From NCBI GenBank assembly GCA_963422465.1, contig OY730170.1:4874379-4938378 (forward strand): 64,000 nt of DNA, written 5' to 3'. Below the pieces are notes generated by a model. The model saw only the letters and a list, made by a program, of their open reading frames with translations. It was not told where the DNA came from and searched no databases. Origin of the DNA: Lichina pygmaea (Eukaryota > Ascomycota > Lichinomycetes > Lichinales > Lichinaceae). The first letter of the stretch is position 1. Each line of letters begins with the position of its first letter. Shown here piece after piece: positions 42,601-51,633 of this stretch. The translations under genes were made by a program, and so were the position numbers.

Positions 42601-43377
42601 CTCCAAGATGACTGGGTCCAATGGCTTCCTCTGGCAGAGTTCATGCAGAACAACTCCCAGTCTGATTCCTCTGGCATGTCACCGTTCTTTGCCAACAAAG
42701 GGTTCCATCCACGGCTCAGCATCACACCCACGAGTGAAGCCTGCAACCAAGATGCTATAGAAATCTCTGGAGAAATGACGCAGATTCTGGAACAGTTGCA
42801 AGCGGAACTCCGACTATCCCAGGAAGCTCAAGCTCACGCCGCCAATTTGCATCGAGTCCCGTCACCGTCCTATCAAACTGGAGATCTTGTTTGGCTGAAT
42901 ACCAAGAACATCAGGACACGCCGCCCATGCAAAAAGCTTGACGACAAGTGGATTGGACCATTCAAGGTGTTGAAGACAGTCGGAAGCCGTGCCTGCCATC
43001 TGGAGCTTCCACACACTCTCAAGATCCACCCTGTCTTTCACGTTTCCCTTCTACGTCTGACACCTGCTAATCCTATCCCTGGCCAATCAAATGAACACCC
43101 TGGCCCTGTCATTGGTCAAGACACAGATGAAGAGTTCCAGGTTGAAGAAATCCTTGACTCCAAGCCAGCAACGTCTCGACAGAAGTTCAAGTACCTGGTC
43201 AAATGGTCCGGATGGCCAATTGAAGATGCCACTGAAGAGCCTATTGAGCATCTTGACAACGCCAAAGACGCCATCTACAACTTCCATGAGAAATACCCAA
43301 GGAAACCACGGCCACGGAACTACGCCCACGAGCGGCCTGAGGCTCACAGGAGTTCGCGATGTGAAGGAGGGGGGTAA
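39613..43377 (+). pseudogene. pol of gypsy D, one in-frame TGA
   Basis: One frame of about 1250 codons, broken only by TGA at 41989-41991, which stands where related pols have Arg (a CGA-to-TGA change). Protease LIDSGCSAFG (about 39750). RT FCVDYRALNAITIKNRYP (about 40554), with YVDDILVYS (about 40855). RNase H VETDASDYVSGA (about 41315) and DHKNLEYF. Integrase zinc finger with CHVCSRAK (about 42156), core MDFITDLPKS, SDRGGQF and HHPETDGQTERENQ. Chromodomain FQVEEILDSK...YLVKWSGWPIED (43135-43230), which would guide insertion to marked chromatin. The pol stop TAA abuts the 3' LTR, so no antisense gene fits here. Confidence 0.95.
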
Positions 43378-43651
43378 TGTCACGGTTCTGGCCCAGTTGC
43401 ATATCTGGCACAAGTCACGCACCTTGCCGGGAAGTTCCATCTGCACTGTTGCCTGTTTGCTCCGCCGTTGCCTGATCCCGTGCCTATAAGAACTTCTCCT
43501 GCTCCCCCAGCTTCTTCTCTTCCTTTCTCTTTTTCTTCCTTCCTTGTCTTTCGTCTTGTACATCAATCCAAGTCTCAAGTCTCAAGCCAAGTCAGGTCAA
43601 GGTTACCAAATCAGTTAGGCTCGAGTTCTGCTCTGCCATTGCCTCGTCACA
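43378..43651 (+). repeat. 3' LTR of gypsy D
   Basis: 274 bp, directly after the purine tract GAAGGAGGGGGGTAA, which also codes for the end of pol. Followed by ACAAA and the transposase relic. Confidence 0.95.
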
Positions 43652-44229
43652 ACAAACATCCTTGGTGATGATCTTTTCGCTCTGTCCTATGCCTATCTGG
43701 AATCCAGACTTATCTATATTCCAGCAATCACCAGCCTGGATTCTCTTTTCAAGGTAGGTGGAATGGAAATCCTTGTACTATGCCTGAATGGATTTGGCGT
43801 TATTGGCAACCTTTTATCACAGATCTGTCACTTTCTGTTTGTGTACAGAATACTCAGGATAGCGACCGAGAAATCTTGTTGTCTATTTAGGGCTGACCGT
43901 GGGTGGAGAATTGTCATCTCCTTTGTAGCTCCTAGCTAGAATGATATTGGCACAGTTACGTAACATCTGTGGTCTCACACATAGTCCTAGGTGGAGAAAG
44001 CTTCAGATTGACCGGGATTAGCACTTCAAGGGGAACCCCTTTTAGGTGGTTCTGGAGTCGCTGTACAGGAACGTCAAATTTATTGGCCAATTCTGGAATT
44101 GAGAATTCCTTGTCGGGGGCAAGGGAACCCAAGGCTTCCTGGATGCGAGCCTCGACTTCATTGTAGGATTTCACCATGTCGTTGAGAAGTTAAGGAGATT
44201 TGAAGACCATTGGGTTGTTTTGTGTGGGC

Positions 44230-44327
44230 ACTGTTGAGGTGACCAAACTGTTGAGGTGGCGGACACCCTTACTCCGTAAGGGTGTCCCGACCGAGCTAGC
44301 GAGGGGAGGGGAGGTACGGGTAACTAA
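44230..44327. repeat. hairpin repeat X, right copy
   Basis: Same layout and orientation as 37242-37335: ACTGTTGAGGTG twice (44230-44241, 44247-44258), then stem GGACACCCTTAC / GTAAGGGTGTCC (44261-44287) with loop TCC. One stem base pair is C-G here and T-A in the left copy, so pairing is kept. Similarity fades after GGGGAGGTAC, where the unique gene island begins. Confidence 0.75.
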
Positions 44328-44815
44328 CGTTGCACCCGCCGCCAATAATCACTACTGTACGGAACGTCTTACTTGTACTTCCGTACTCGGAAACAGCTCA
44401 ACCTCCACCCGTCGCCGGTGTTCAGGGCCACGATATATTGCCCCTCTCCACATCTGGAGTGGTAGGCGCATCTCCATCACGCTTGGATGCGATTTGATGC
44501 CAGTGGTCCAGGGCGATACTCGGGTCCACAAGGCAATGGCTACCTGGGTCCGAGAGGGACCTACTCGCGTGCGACCATGTCAGACCTCCGTTCTACCATC
44601 GACCAATGGGGTTAGTGGTGTGGGAGGTGTGCGAGGCAGCAGCATGGTTTCCGCCGTCGTAGCCGCTGCTCTGCATACATAATACTCGTCTGTCTTGTTG
44701 CTGTGTTCCCCTGGCGTCGTCTACCACGAGGAGTAACTTGGATCCCGGATTCTCTAGTCTTCACCCCCCGAGATCTCATTTCCACCATTGCCGGAGCAGG
44801 CCGCGGAGTGACAGA
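44328..44815 (+). promoter_or_regulatory. upstream region of the O-methyltransferase gene
   Basis: 488 bp of unique, CpG-containing sequence. No ORF of interest. TACATAATA at about 44677 is the only TATA-like stretch. The last 60 bases before the start are pyrimidine-rich, as is common for fungal promoters. An in-frame ATG at 44738 would add 26 residues rich in Ser, His and Arg that do not look like the family, so I place it in the leader. Confidence 0.45.
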
Positions 44816-46196
44816 ATGGTTTTTCAGTGCGTCGACATAGCTACCAAGCCCCACAATCTCCCGCTGTTCAAGCCTGCACCAGAGGACATCTTCCCCTTGG
44901 TAGACGCCGTATCCCCCAATGTCCCACGCTTCGAGCCCGCACCCGAGGACATCGTCCCCTTGGTCGACGCCATCTCGGAGACGTTCCGGGTCTACCAGGC
45001 TCTTTCGGACCCGGCCGAGAAGGCCAAGGCGCTGAAGAGACTCGCCTCGGTGGCCCAGGCGCTGCACAGCGAGACGAACAGCCCGGTCGACGCGACGGAG
45101 CAGTCGATGAACTACACCTTCGCGACCAGCGCCGTCCGGATCGCCATGGCCATGGGCGTCTTCCAGAAGCTGCCGGACAGAGGCTCGCTGACGGTCCAGG
45201 AGATGGCCGCTGCGGCCCATGCCGATACGGACCTCATGCTCCGCGTCCTGCGCGCCCTGGCGTCGGTCAATGTCCTGAAGCAGGTCGACCTCGACTCGTA
45301 CGCGCACACGTCCATGTCCCGGATCTGGTCGAGCGGACATGCCCGAGCGTCGTTCCGGTTCAAGGACGAGGTCTACCTCACGCAGTCGAAGCTGAGCGCG
45401 TACTTTGACGAGCGCGGCTTCAAGAACGTGACGGACCACCTGGACACGCCGTGGGGGTACGCGCGCGGCGTCAAGGGCGTCGACCCCTTCACCCTGCTGG
45501 CCCGCTATCCCGAGTCGCACAAGGCCTTCAACGAGGCCATGGTGGTCGACACGGAGCTGGCAGCCAGGGAGCTCTGCGACACCTTCCCGTTCGACTCGCT
45601 GGCGCCGGGGGAGTCGGACGTCGTGCTGGTCGACGTCGGCGGCGGCAAGGGACAGACGATGGCGCACGTGCTCAAGACCTTCCCGGGCCTCCGGGGCCGC
45701 GTCGTGCTTGAGGATCTGGCGTCGGTGCTGCACGGCGAGAGGCTCATGGTCGAGGACGAGCGTTTGCAGGTGCAGGCGTACGATTTCCTGAGCGAAGAGC
45801 AGCCCATCAAAGGTATCGTCTTTCCCCGGCACGGCCGTTCAGATCCGAAGACCGACGCTGACCTCCCTTCCCTTCCCAGGCGCGGGCGCGTACTTCTTCA
45901 AGTGGATCTTCCACGACTGGCCCGACAGCACGAGCCTCACGATCCTGAAGCACACGGCGCCGGCGATGCGCGGCCACGCGTCGTCGCGCTTGCTCATCTG
46001 CGACTGCGTCGTGCCGGACCGCAACCCTCCGCCGCGCAAGACGCTGCGCGACATCAACATGCTGCAGTACTCGGGCATGGAGCGCAGCTACAGGCAGTGG
46101 GACCGGCTCCTGAAGCAGGCCGGTTTCAGGATCGTCCACGTGCACGGTCTCGACAATATCGCGAACAGCATCATCGAGGCCAAGTTGGAGGAGTAG
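44816..46196 (+). CDS. SAM-dependent O-methyltransferase, fungal secondary-metabolite type
   Basis: Exon 1 44816-45812, intron 45813-45879 (67 nt, GTATCG...CCCAG, branch-like GCTGAC), exon 2 45880-46196. The product has 437 residues, normal for plant-type (Methyltransf_2) fungal O-methyltransferases. A dimerisation/winged-helix region lies at about 90-190 (MNYTFATSAVRIAMAMGVFQ). SAM site LVDVGGGKGQT is at about 274-284, and FFKWIFHDWPD at about 340-350 carries the likely catalytic His. It should move a methyl group from SAM to a hydroxyl of a small aromatic product; the substrate is unknown. The N-terminus holds a tandem copy of FxPAPEDIxPLVDA. No pathway partner gene is in the window. The sequence is GC-rich with no RIP-like damage. 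The TAG stop is at 46194-46196. The start at 44816 is chosen because family similarity begins near it. Confidence 0.9.
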
Positions 46197-47222
46197 CACC
46201 GGCGTCCGGGTACGAGGCCAGGCTAGGTCGTGCATATGGCCCGTCTTTCGTTGGACGAGCCAGCTTTAGTTACACTCGCTCGTCTGGGTGGATGGGCTGG
46301 TGGATGGATCAGGCATTGCGCATCATGTGTCATGCGCCCATCATTACCCGTGCCATGGGGGGTTATTACCCGTGCCCCCACACCCTGTCCCATGGAGGGG
46401 TGTTCATCAGTCCAATGTATGTCAGTCCAACATAGAATTCTTGACAAGGTCAACTACACACAAGAGTAACTCTGGGCCACAATAACTAAATGGATATCTA
46501 AGCGGCTTGTTGGATTCCTCTCCTTCTACTCTATAATCCCTGAGCTTGTAGATATCCCAGGATTCTTGTTGCATTGCTGAGAGGTGATAGTAGCCATAGT
46601 TGAGAATGTATCTTCAATAGCGATGTTTTTAAAACACTTACTATAACTTGACAACACAACAACAAAGTAGTAACTGTTAAGTGCATATCTGATTCTCCTT
46701 TTTTCAGTACAATCCTTCACTCTTGTTGTGTCTTCTCTCAGGATCTGCTGGCAGTGCTAAGTTATTGTAGCTTAAGTAGTGACTCCTGCAGCTGCAGTGG
46801 CATTCCTCACTTCCTTTGCACAAGCATGATTCTTTTGTGCCTTCTTGTCCACATCTTGCTTTTCTGTAATATGACAAGAACCTTGGGAATATATAGTGCC
46901 CCTATTCTGGACCTGGTGGTGAGTTGATTTTTGACAAGTGAGTATTCCAAGCTACTTCCACCACTTTTGTACAATCAAGTTTCTCACAGAGAAGAATGTT
47001 TTCTGCCATACTGGAAAGACTTGCTTTTTCCAACTTCTTCAGGTTGAGCTGGGCAAACAGTGGTAGTGGGATTTCAAGAAAGACTTTGAACTGCCTTTTT
47101 ACTGAATAGTACAAAAAGGGTGTTGATGCAAGTGTGTTGAGAGCTGGTTTTTCAGGGGTGGCTGGGCACTGTCAAGAGCTAGATATTGATGACAATCAAT
47201 AGATTCCTATCATACAAGAAGG
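46197..47222. other. gene-poor interval after the O-methyltransferase
   Basis: 46197-46440 is probable 3' UTR and spacer, with a direct repeat of TTACCCGTGCC (about 46340-46375). From 46441 the sequence turns AT-rich. On the minus strand a degenerate frame can be followed from about 47160 to 46690 with few stops, open over 46902-47114 (FLEIPLPLFAQLNLKKLEKA and onward). Below a TAG it continues into a Cys-rich stretch. I do not recognise it. It may be a decayed transposon gene. Confidence 0.4.
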
Positions 47223-48083
47223 TAAAGCTACAGAAAGAAAGTGCAACACAGGTAGGTAAAATATGAAAAGTGACACAAAGCCAGCTGACTTGTTATGTGG
47301 TCATGTGGCTCAGAGGGTCTTGTGGTCTGCCCTGTGACAGCACCCCCCCCTTCTTTATCACTGAGCTCCTGCAAGACTTGTGTGCATCAGCCTGGGTGTG
47401 GCTTCTCTGGGTAGGCTGCAATAAAGTAGTCTATCACAGCTGTCTGCTCCATGAATTCCTCTGGCTCCCAAGTTCACCTGTGGTAGCTATGCCACTTCAC
47501 TAAATATTTCCTCCAGAGCTGGCTATGGCCATGTCTTTCCTATTTCAAGTCTGTGATCTCTTCTACCTGCTATTTACTATCTGCTCTGTTTTTGTCAGAA
47601 GCTAGTTGCCTGACTGGGCACTTAGTCAGTTAGATTTTGACTAGGCAGGCAGGTGCAGCCACACTTATCTATCACTAGTACAGAGATGTCAGGCACTAAG
47701 CCCAGATATAGTAGTCTTTTGGCTCAGTTCTGCTTTAGCCTACTCTGTACAGCACTGTGTGACAGTTTTTTTGTCTCTGACTCCATGACTTCCACCTCAG
47801 TGTCCAGAGCTACCACAGACAAACCTGGAAGCCAGAACAGTTCATGGAGCAGACAGCTACAATAGACAGATCACTTTATCACAACTACCTGGAGAAGCCT
47901 CACCCACCACCAGGCTGATACACACAAGTCTTGCAGAAGCTCAGCAATAAAGAAGGGAGAGGTGCTGTCACAGAGCAGACCACAAGCACCCCTGAGTCAC
48001 GTGACCACATGACAAGTCAGCTGACTCTGTGCCACTTTTTGTGCTTTTACCTATCTGCACTGTAATTCTCTTCTGTAGCTTTA
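47223..48083. repeat. fold-back inverted-repeat element with solo LTR inside
   Basis: Two arms of about 270 bp face each other, from TAAAGCTACAG at 47223 to CTGTAGCTTTA ending at 48083. Examples of matching arm text: CAGCTGACTTG / CAAGTCAGCTG, and GTGACAGCACC / GGTGCTGTCAC. Without the LTR and its duplication the unit is about 684 bp. There is no transposase. It may be a MITE or fold-back element, or two inverted copies of one repeat. Confidence 0.75.
47593..47764 (+). repeat. solo LTR, family S, copy 3
   Basis: 172 bp, TGTCAGAAGC...GTGTGACA, perfect 5 bp duplications GTTTT (47588-47592 and 47765-47769). It lies in the centre of the fold-back element. Most CpGs of copies 1 and 2 are TG or CA here, so this copy is older. 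Confidence 0.9.
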
Positions 48084-48104
48084 TAACTCTTCCCAGTACT
48101 ACAT

Positions 48105-49514
48105 CATCAAAGGACCATCACTTCTTCTGACAATCAGCGAACTTTATCGTAAGTCCTGAAAACCAGTCGCCAAGCTTGCAGAAACCACCCACATCTGAAG
48201 AGTGAAAACCCATCACTTTTGGGAATTGTAGCTGTTTGCCAAAAGTTGTGATTCCAGAACTTATATCTTCTTGCTCCAACCACCAACCACCCAGCCCCAA
48301 CAAGAGAGAGAGAAGCTAGGGATATTCTGAAAGACTGGGCCAGACCCCAATTACCTTGGAACATTCAGTTCTGAGACTGAAACTCAGGATTAAGCTAGTA
48401 CTCCCAGTCTACAGAGATAAAGAACCAAACTCCTCTCAAAAGGAATATCCACTAACAAGAAGATCAGGGCTCCCAGGATAAGAGAAATAGTTTAGAGCTT
48501 GCCTCTAGTGCTGGTAGAGTTGAAAAACTCTAGGAAAGCTCAGGCAGGGGGTGTAGTCCCTAGCTTGAGTCAATACAGCCAGATTTCCCTAGAGTCTAGT
48601 TGGAAAAAACTGCCCAGAAAAGTACAGTCTTGGGGAGTGGTCCCAGGATTGTGCAACTACTGCTAGGAACCAGGTGACTCTTTGTGAACAACTGGAAGAA
48701 GTCTCCAAAAGAGCCTCACCAATCCCAGCCAAAAAAGAACTACTGGAAGACACTCAAAATCACACAAAAGCTCTCCTCCTGGACAAGTCTCTCTCTATCT
48801 TCACTAGAAGAGAAGTGGCTAAAAAGAAGACTAAGTCACCAGATCTATCACACCAAACAGAGCACTACCCAGTCTTCACAAAAAGCTCAGACCAAAGAAG
48901 AACAGAGACAATGCCCAAAACAAGACCAGAGAAAGAGAAAGAAAACCAGTCTTCCCCAAGCTCCCAGCAACCCCCAGTGGCTAACTCTCTGACAGACTCA
49001 CCCTATACTCAAGAAAAAGAAAAAGAGAAAGAGCAGACACCCCCCCAACTAGTGGAAGAATAGCTTATCCACATAAAAGCTTCCCAGCACATCCAAAAAG
49101 CATAGGACAGTATTCTGACCAAAGTGGTAGAAGCTCTGGACAAGAATGTTCCCACCTACTCACCAGACTCCCAGAACCTCCAGAAGATACTTGAGAGACT
49201 GGACAATATTGAGAAACAAGTCCAAAAACAAAACACCAAGCCAATATATACTGAGGCAGCCCAGAAAACAACAGGACAGGAAATCTCTGTTCCAACCAGA
49301 ATCCACAGTGAAATCACCACAGACCTGGAACTCAGACTGGCCAGCTAGCAAACAGAACACCAGCCCAGTGTCAGCAAAAAATGTATCACTTTGTTAACCC
49401 CAGTCTACCTGACAGAGAGAATGGGAAGAAAAGAAAGCAGGAAGAGCTGGTGAGAACCAGATCAAGTGCAAGACTTAGCTCTCAAGCAACTTCTCTGCAA
49501 AACCTGGAGACTAC
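48105..49514 (+). mobile_element. divergent LINE (Lb), 5' UTR and ORF1, cut by gypsy B3
   Basis: The 5' UTR aligns with that of L2 in order but with many differences: GAAAACCCATCAC, CAAAAGTTGTGATT, GGAAAAAACTGCCCAG, TCTTGGGGA, CCAGGTGACTCTT. ORF1 (about 48674-49510) has changed further: a Lys/Glu-rich N-terminal part (EKEKENQSSPSSQQPP), TAG near 49060, then a coiled coil LQKILERLDNIEKQVQKQ before YTEAAQ. That is the place of ELENINKRLDKQE in L1. Gypsy B3 begins at 49515 with duplication ACTAC at 49510-49514. The rest of Lb is outside the window. Confidence 0.8.
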
Positions 49515-50115
49515 TGTTACGACCCTGGGATGGGAGACACTCATTTATAGGCCATCAGGCCACGGGCCAGGCAAGAAGAACACCATGGAAGTCAAGTGAC
49601 CAACCAACAAGGGATCACGTGACTGTCGAGACACACACGGGTGGCTTGACGCAGGATGCATGAAGCATCAAGACAATCTCACCTATCTTGACGCAGGATG
49701 CAGGAAGCATCAAGACAGCCTCACCAGTCTTGACACAGCATGCATGAAGCATCAAGACAATCTCACCTGTCTTGACGCAGGGTGCATAACATGGTGGGAC
49801 TGTCGAGACAATCTCACCTGTCTTGACATCAAGACTGTCAAGACAATCTTGATTGTCTTGACCAGCCAGCACTATATAGTCTGGTGATAGTTCTCTTATG
49901 GAATGATTGTCTTCAACTCATGTTGTGATCCAGACAACTAGATCTACTTCAATACAATCCTTTTGTACGAAGCCATTGATCAGGTGTCACCACCACTACG
50001 TTCCACCAAACCCCTTCGCGCTCCTTGACACTCCTCTCCTGCGAGAACCAACCCACCTTCCACCTCTCGCCCTAATCCTATACTCGGATAGGACAGTACG
50101 GTACAGACCACAACA
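49515..50115 (+). repeat. 5' LTR of gypsy B3
   Basis: 601 bp, TGTTACGACCC...CACAACA, same U3 unit type as B2 (CATGAAGCATCAAGAC units, about 49645-49790), a TATA box next to the hairpin, and GTCTTCAA near 49908 complementary to TTGAAGAC near 50118. Confidence 0.92.
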
Positions 50116-50133
50116 CTTTGAAGACTCTCAAGG

Positions 50134-51633
50134 ATGAGTACCTCAGGAGCAACCAACCCCAACTTCCCAGATGGAAAGATTAGTGTCACCAAGCCAGACC
50201 TGTTCTACAGTGAAAGGAACAAGGTTAACAACTGGCTCATGCAACTCCAAGTCTACTTTCAATTCCAACCAGAGACAAAGCTGCCTAAAGAGAAGTGGCC
50301 CCTCTTCGCAACCACTTACATGAGAGGCAATGCTTATTGATGGATCAAACCCTACGTCAACAAACATCTCTCAGGAAACAGAGACCATGATGGCATGTCA
50401 GAATGGATGACAAAATAGACGTGATTCAAGGACAAGATCAAGAGGATCCTTGGACTATCTAACAAAGACAAAGTGGCTATACAAATGATCCAGCACATCA
50501 AACAACAACACTCAGCCGCAGAGTACACCACGCAGTTCAAGCAATACTCAGTACTGATTGATTGGGATGACAACGCCCTGATGGTCATGTACTGACATGG
50601 ACTCAAGGAAAACATGAAGGATGAAATCACCTTCGACAGACAAGTGGTCAACACACTGGACAAACTCATCACACAAGCAATCAACATCGACAACAAACTG
50701 TTCAAGTGAGTGATGGAGAAACACCACAACGGAGGATACAGCCACCCCGCATGGCATGTGAGCAACCACTACAAGCTGCCTAACAAGGCACCACCACATG
50801 ATCTATATGACTATGCACCCATGGAACTGGATGCAGTCCACCACAAGGGAAGGTTCACAAAGGGAAGGAACAACAAAAAGGGGAAAGTACTGAAGTGCTA
50901 TGCCTGTGGCAAGCTAGGCCACATGGTGAAAGACTGTTGTTCAAAGAACAAGGTGCACCGACAGCAACTTAATACACTTGACAGAGACTGGAATGTTATC
51001 AAGCCAGAGGACCCACCAGGAGAGACTCAGCTATCCCTTGAACAATAGGACAACTACAATCAGATATTGGAAGCAGTCCACCAACTGGCAACATCAGGAG
51101 GCAAGGACCTACCAGAACAGACAGGTCAGGACAAGGGACAGGAGCCCTTAACCACCTCTGATAGAGACTGAGATGAACCCACGTCTATCAAAGAAGAAAT
51201 ACCACAAGGAAGCTATGCTTACAGCATGGACTCATGAAACCTACAGCACGGTGAACTACAGTGGAGATTTTGCATGAAGTACTACTGCACCTACCACGAA
51301 CAACTACAAAGGTACAGAGGACATTCACCCTACCATGCCACCTGCCACAAACATTGGGTCAATTGCAAGAAGGATGCGTGTGAAACCCATCTCTGGGACA
51401 AACACCAACACACTACATTTCCCGGGCACACACATGATTAGCACAAACACCTCATGTTTCTACAGCAAGGCAACAACCACAACTGCTACATCAACAATTG
51501 GCAGTACTGCCTTAAGCCTGGATGCGACAAGTATCAGCAAGACAAATTCATGAACAGATTCCTCAGAACTGATGGGAATAGCTGGACCTATTGCCCAGTC
51601 AGTGGAAAAACACTTCAATCAGGAAAAGACTGA
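50134..51633 (+). pseudogene. gag of gypsy B3, broken
   Basis: Starts MSTSGATNPNFPDGK and ends at TGA 51631-51633. Zinc knuckle CYACGKLGHMVKDC near 50900. Stops include 50338, 50416, 50707 (the position shared by all B copies) and others in the C-terminal Cys/His extension. One useful site: just after the knuckle this copy keeps CGA (reading VHRQQLN) where B1, B2 and B4 have TGA, which shows what the ancestral codon was. Confidence 0.87.

Larger units (their letters stand above)
38328..43651 (+). mobile_element. Ty3/gypsy chromovirus D, young and almost intact
   Basis: 5324 bp, two 274 bp LTRs that differ at two adjacent bases, target duplication ACAAA (38323-38327 and 43652-43656). Gag is intact and pol has a single stop. 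CpG content is normal, unlike the other elements, so it has hardly been hit by the C-to-T process. It lies in the Fot1-type transposase relic. Confidence 0.97.
37756..44177 (-). pseudogene. Fot1/pogo-type DDE transposase, split into three pieces
   Basis: Read 44177 to 43657, then 38322 to 38202, then 38019 to about 37756. The N-terminal piece (VEARIQEALGSLAPDKEFS, then IPELANKFDVPVQRLQNHLK) is a psq-type helix-turn-helix that would bind the transposon ends. Next come GDCWNIDKSGFQIGIGQSEK, around the first catalytic Asp, and, across the gypsy D insertion, ITKD...SVSNHELVTVVEAISGGG and VIPPQIILSGKIYQE. Across the short LTR the frame goes on with SNSGFSNNQLSLEWIKHF. The two insertions (D with ACAAA, S with CTAAC duplications) and stops inactivate it. 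Terminal repeats were not identified. Confidence 0.83.

Noticed and set aside
37242-44327. Hairpin repeat X as terminal inverted repeats of the Fot1-type transposon
   Set aside because: The two copies lie in the same orientation, apart from the small palindrome in each.
44738-44815. Earlier ATG (44738) as the start of the O-methyltransferase
   Set aside because: The 26 added residues are rich in Ser, His, Arg and Pro and unlike the family. The ATG at 44816 gives a normal length.
44827-45408. 193-codon second-frame ORF, and long minus-strand ORFs 44612-45832 and 45807-46235
   Set aside because: Overlap the O-methyltransferase in GC-rich DNA, where long shadow frames are expected. No domains seen.
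45813-46435. Unspliced reading of the O-methyltransferase frame to 46435
   Set aside because: It loses the family C-terminus after QPIK. Splicing 45813-45879 restores the HDWPD motif and a normal end at 46196.
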